DNA from: Negativicutes bacterium UBA1444
GTDB lineage: Bacteria > Bacillota > Negativicutes > UBA1444
Reading direction: 5' to 3'
NCBI GenBank assembly: GCA_002329525.1
Contig: DCTI01000020.1
Span: 7,291 to 14,633, forward strand
DNA: 7,343 nucleotides
A program made the position numbers and the translations under genes. Shown here one piece after another: positions 6,293-7,343 of the stretch; positions within the stretch are counted from its first letter, which is position 1; every line of letters begins with the position of its first letter. The notes under the pieces were generated by a model. The model saw only the letters and a program-made list of their open reading frames with translations, was not told the origin of the DNA and searched no databases.

Positions 6293-6541
6293 ATGAATTT
6301 GTATATCTGGCGACACAACCGGAAATTTCACAGTTGGAGCATGATCAACGAGCCCTGTGTTCATCAGGAACTCTATACCGATGCCATTGCCATGATTGCT
6401 GCGGAGTCCGAGGACGAAGCCCTGCAGTTGTTGGCGGAAACATCGGCAGGCTGGCTGGTCGAAGAATTGCGGCGCCTGTCTCCCCGCGTATTCCCGTTGG
6501 ATCGTTCCGCCGTAATATATACGGACGTCCGCAGCGTCTAA
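6293..6541 (+). CDS. Conserved-looking hypothetical protein, 82 residues
   Basis: I do not recognise this protein by family name. It is 82 residues long, soluble and acidic in the middle. It has an aromatic, basic N terminus (LYIWRHNRKFHSWSM, 3-17), a helical stretch with acidic residues (about 30-62, AAESEDEALQLLAE), and a C-terminal segment ending VFPLDRSAVIYTDVRS. There is a single cysteine (C22), so no metal site is suggested. A strong ribosome site and an uninterrupted frame with amphipathic helix character support a real gene. It is divergent from the HD-GYP gene (83 bases between starts) and convergent with the oxidase-family gene 19 bases downstream. No promoter of good quality was seen, and no function can be assigned. 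Confidence 0.65.
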   Translation: MNLYIWRHNRKFHSWSMINEPCVHQELYTDAIAMIAAESEDEALQLLAETSAGWLVEELRRLSPRVFPLDRSAVIYTDVRSV

Positions 6542-6560
6542 AGGCAACCAACTAATCGGA

Positions 6561-7343
6561 TTACCAGGCCGGCGGATAAATCACCCGGGAAGATACATGC
6601 CGAACGTCTCCCGTTCCCGTCAGCGTCATCGCGGTCCGCAATTCCGCCGCAATCCGGTCCATTACCATCTTCACGCCTTCGGCGCCGCCGCCGACCGCAC
6701 CGGTAATGACGGGACGACCGAGCAAAACGAATTCCGCGCCAAGCGCCAGCATTTTCAGCACGTCGGTTCCTGTCCGAACGCCGCCGCCACCATGACGACC
6801 AAACGGCCCTGTACCGCCTTGGCAATGGCCGGCAGAACTTCCGCCGTTCCCGGCGTATGATCGAGGGCCCGGCCGCCATGATTGGAAACGACGATCGCAT
6901 CCACTCCCGCCTCCACGCAGGCCAGTGCATCGTCCACCGTCATGATTCCCTTGACGATGAAGGGAATTCGTGTATTGCGCTTGATGTATTCAAGTTCGGC
7001 AAAACTCTTGGGCCCTACCGGCTGGCCCATTCGGGTCATGTTGATCAACGCCGCCGCGTCGATGTCGATGCCGAAAGCCACGGCGCCGGCTTGCGCCGCT
7101 TCATTGGCCAGTTGGACAATCCGTTCCGGCTGGCGGGGTTTGATGATGACGATGCCGCGTCCCTGTTCGGTCTTGATTGCCGCCAAACCAGCCTGAAAAA
7201 TGGTGGGATTCGGCCCATCCCCTGTCATTCCCAATACCCCGGCCTGAACCGAACCGGATACAACCGCCGAGGCATAGTCAGCCTCGCTCAAATCCGCCTT
7301 CATATTCATGGCAGTGCCGCCAATGGCTGCCGCCAGCACCGGG
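6561..7343 (-). pseudogene. FMN-dependent alpha-hydroxy-acid oxidase-family protein, 5' partial, frameshifted
   Basis: This is the C-terminal portion of a TIM-barrel flavoprotein of the lactate/glycolate oxidase family, which oxidises alpha-hydroxy acids with FMN. In the visible part one sees PVLAAAIGG, MTGDGPNP, the FMN-contacting lysine in FIVKGIMT, and SNHGGRALDHTPG with the catalytic histidine and substrate-binding arginine. After VVMV (ending at 6788) the frame is lost and that reading ends at a stop near 6755. In the next frame the family sequence resumes as GGVRTGTDVLKMLALGAEF and LLGRPVITGA, running to TAA at 6561-6563. Adding one base between 6786 and 6787 restores the expected VDGGVRTGTD, so a single-base deletion or a sequencing error explains it. 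If real, the protein would lose its C-terminal FMN-phosphate region and be inactive. The 5' end lies beyond 7343. Confidence 0.82.

Noticed and set aside
6321..6335. GGAAATTTCACAG, resembling half of a Rex site
   Set aside because: Only one half-site matches, it lies within coding sequence, and no promoter is evident beside it.
1..7343. tRNA, rRNA, CRISPR array, insertion sequence or riboswitch
   Set aside because: No cloverleaf, repeat-spacer pattern, transposase frame, terminal inverted repeats or recognisable riboswitch leader was seen on reading both strands.

Overview
The window looks like chromosomal DNA of a strictly anaerobic Firmicute. I would guess a Negativicutes (Sporomusa-like) or Peptococcaceae-type Clostridium, at low certainty and from general protein character only. 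It carries two different [FeFe]-hydrogenase-type proteins, a SpoIIE-type phosphatase, strong AGGAG-type ribosome binding sites and an HD-GYP protein. Base composition is moderately GC-rich by eye.

Bases 1-207 are a leader with no supported gene. It holds a good sigma-A-type promoter (TTGCGA, 17 bases, TACAAT) flanked by two similar palindromes. The downstream palindrome (171-188) closely matches the operator of Rex, the NADH/NAD+-responsive repressor.

Bases 208-5121 form one apparent plus-strand operon of five genes, with joints of 4-14 bases overlap and one 40-base gap. The order is: a small thioredoxin-fold [2Fe-2S] ferredoxin; a sensory-type [FeFe]-hydrogenase homologue (two 4Fe-4S clusters, H-cluster domain, four-Cys FeS domain, PAS domain); a SpoIIE/PP2C-type Ser/Thr phosphatase with an extra C-terminal region; a second small [2Fe-2S] ferredoxin; and a group B-type monomeric [FeFe] hydrogenase. 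The arrangement is a doubled module of small ferredoxin plus H-cluster protein, with a phosphatase between the copies. A plausible reading is that the first hydrogenase homologue senses H2 or redox state and signals through its PAS domain to the translationally coupled phosphatase. The group B enzyme would do the H2/ferredoxin chemistry, and the whole operon would respond to NADH through Rex. No H-cluster maturases (HydE, HydF, HydG) lie in the window, and neither does the phosphatase's target.

Bases 5118-6209 (minus strand) encode an HD-GYP c-di-GMP phosphodiesterase-like protein. It is convergent with the hydrogenase operon, and their stop codons overlap. A terminator-like hairpin for the operon lies inside the 3' end of this gene.

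Bases 6293-6541 encode an unrecognised 82-residue protein. Bases 6561-7343 (minus strand) hold the C-terminal part of an FMN-dependent alpha-hydroxy-acid oxidase-family protein. Its reading frame is broken by a single missing base near 6786/6787, at the conserved DGG motif, and its 5' end lies outside the window.
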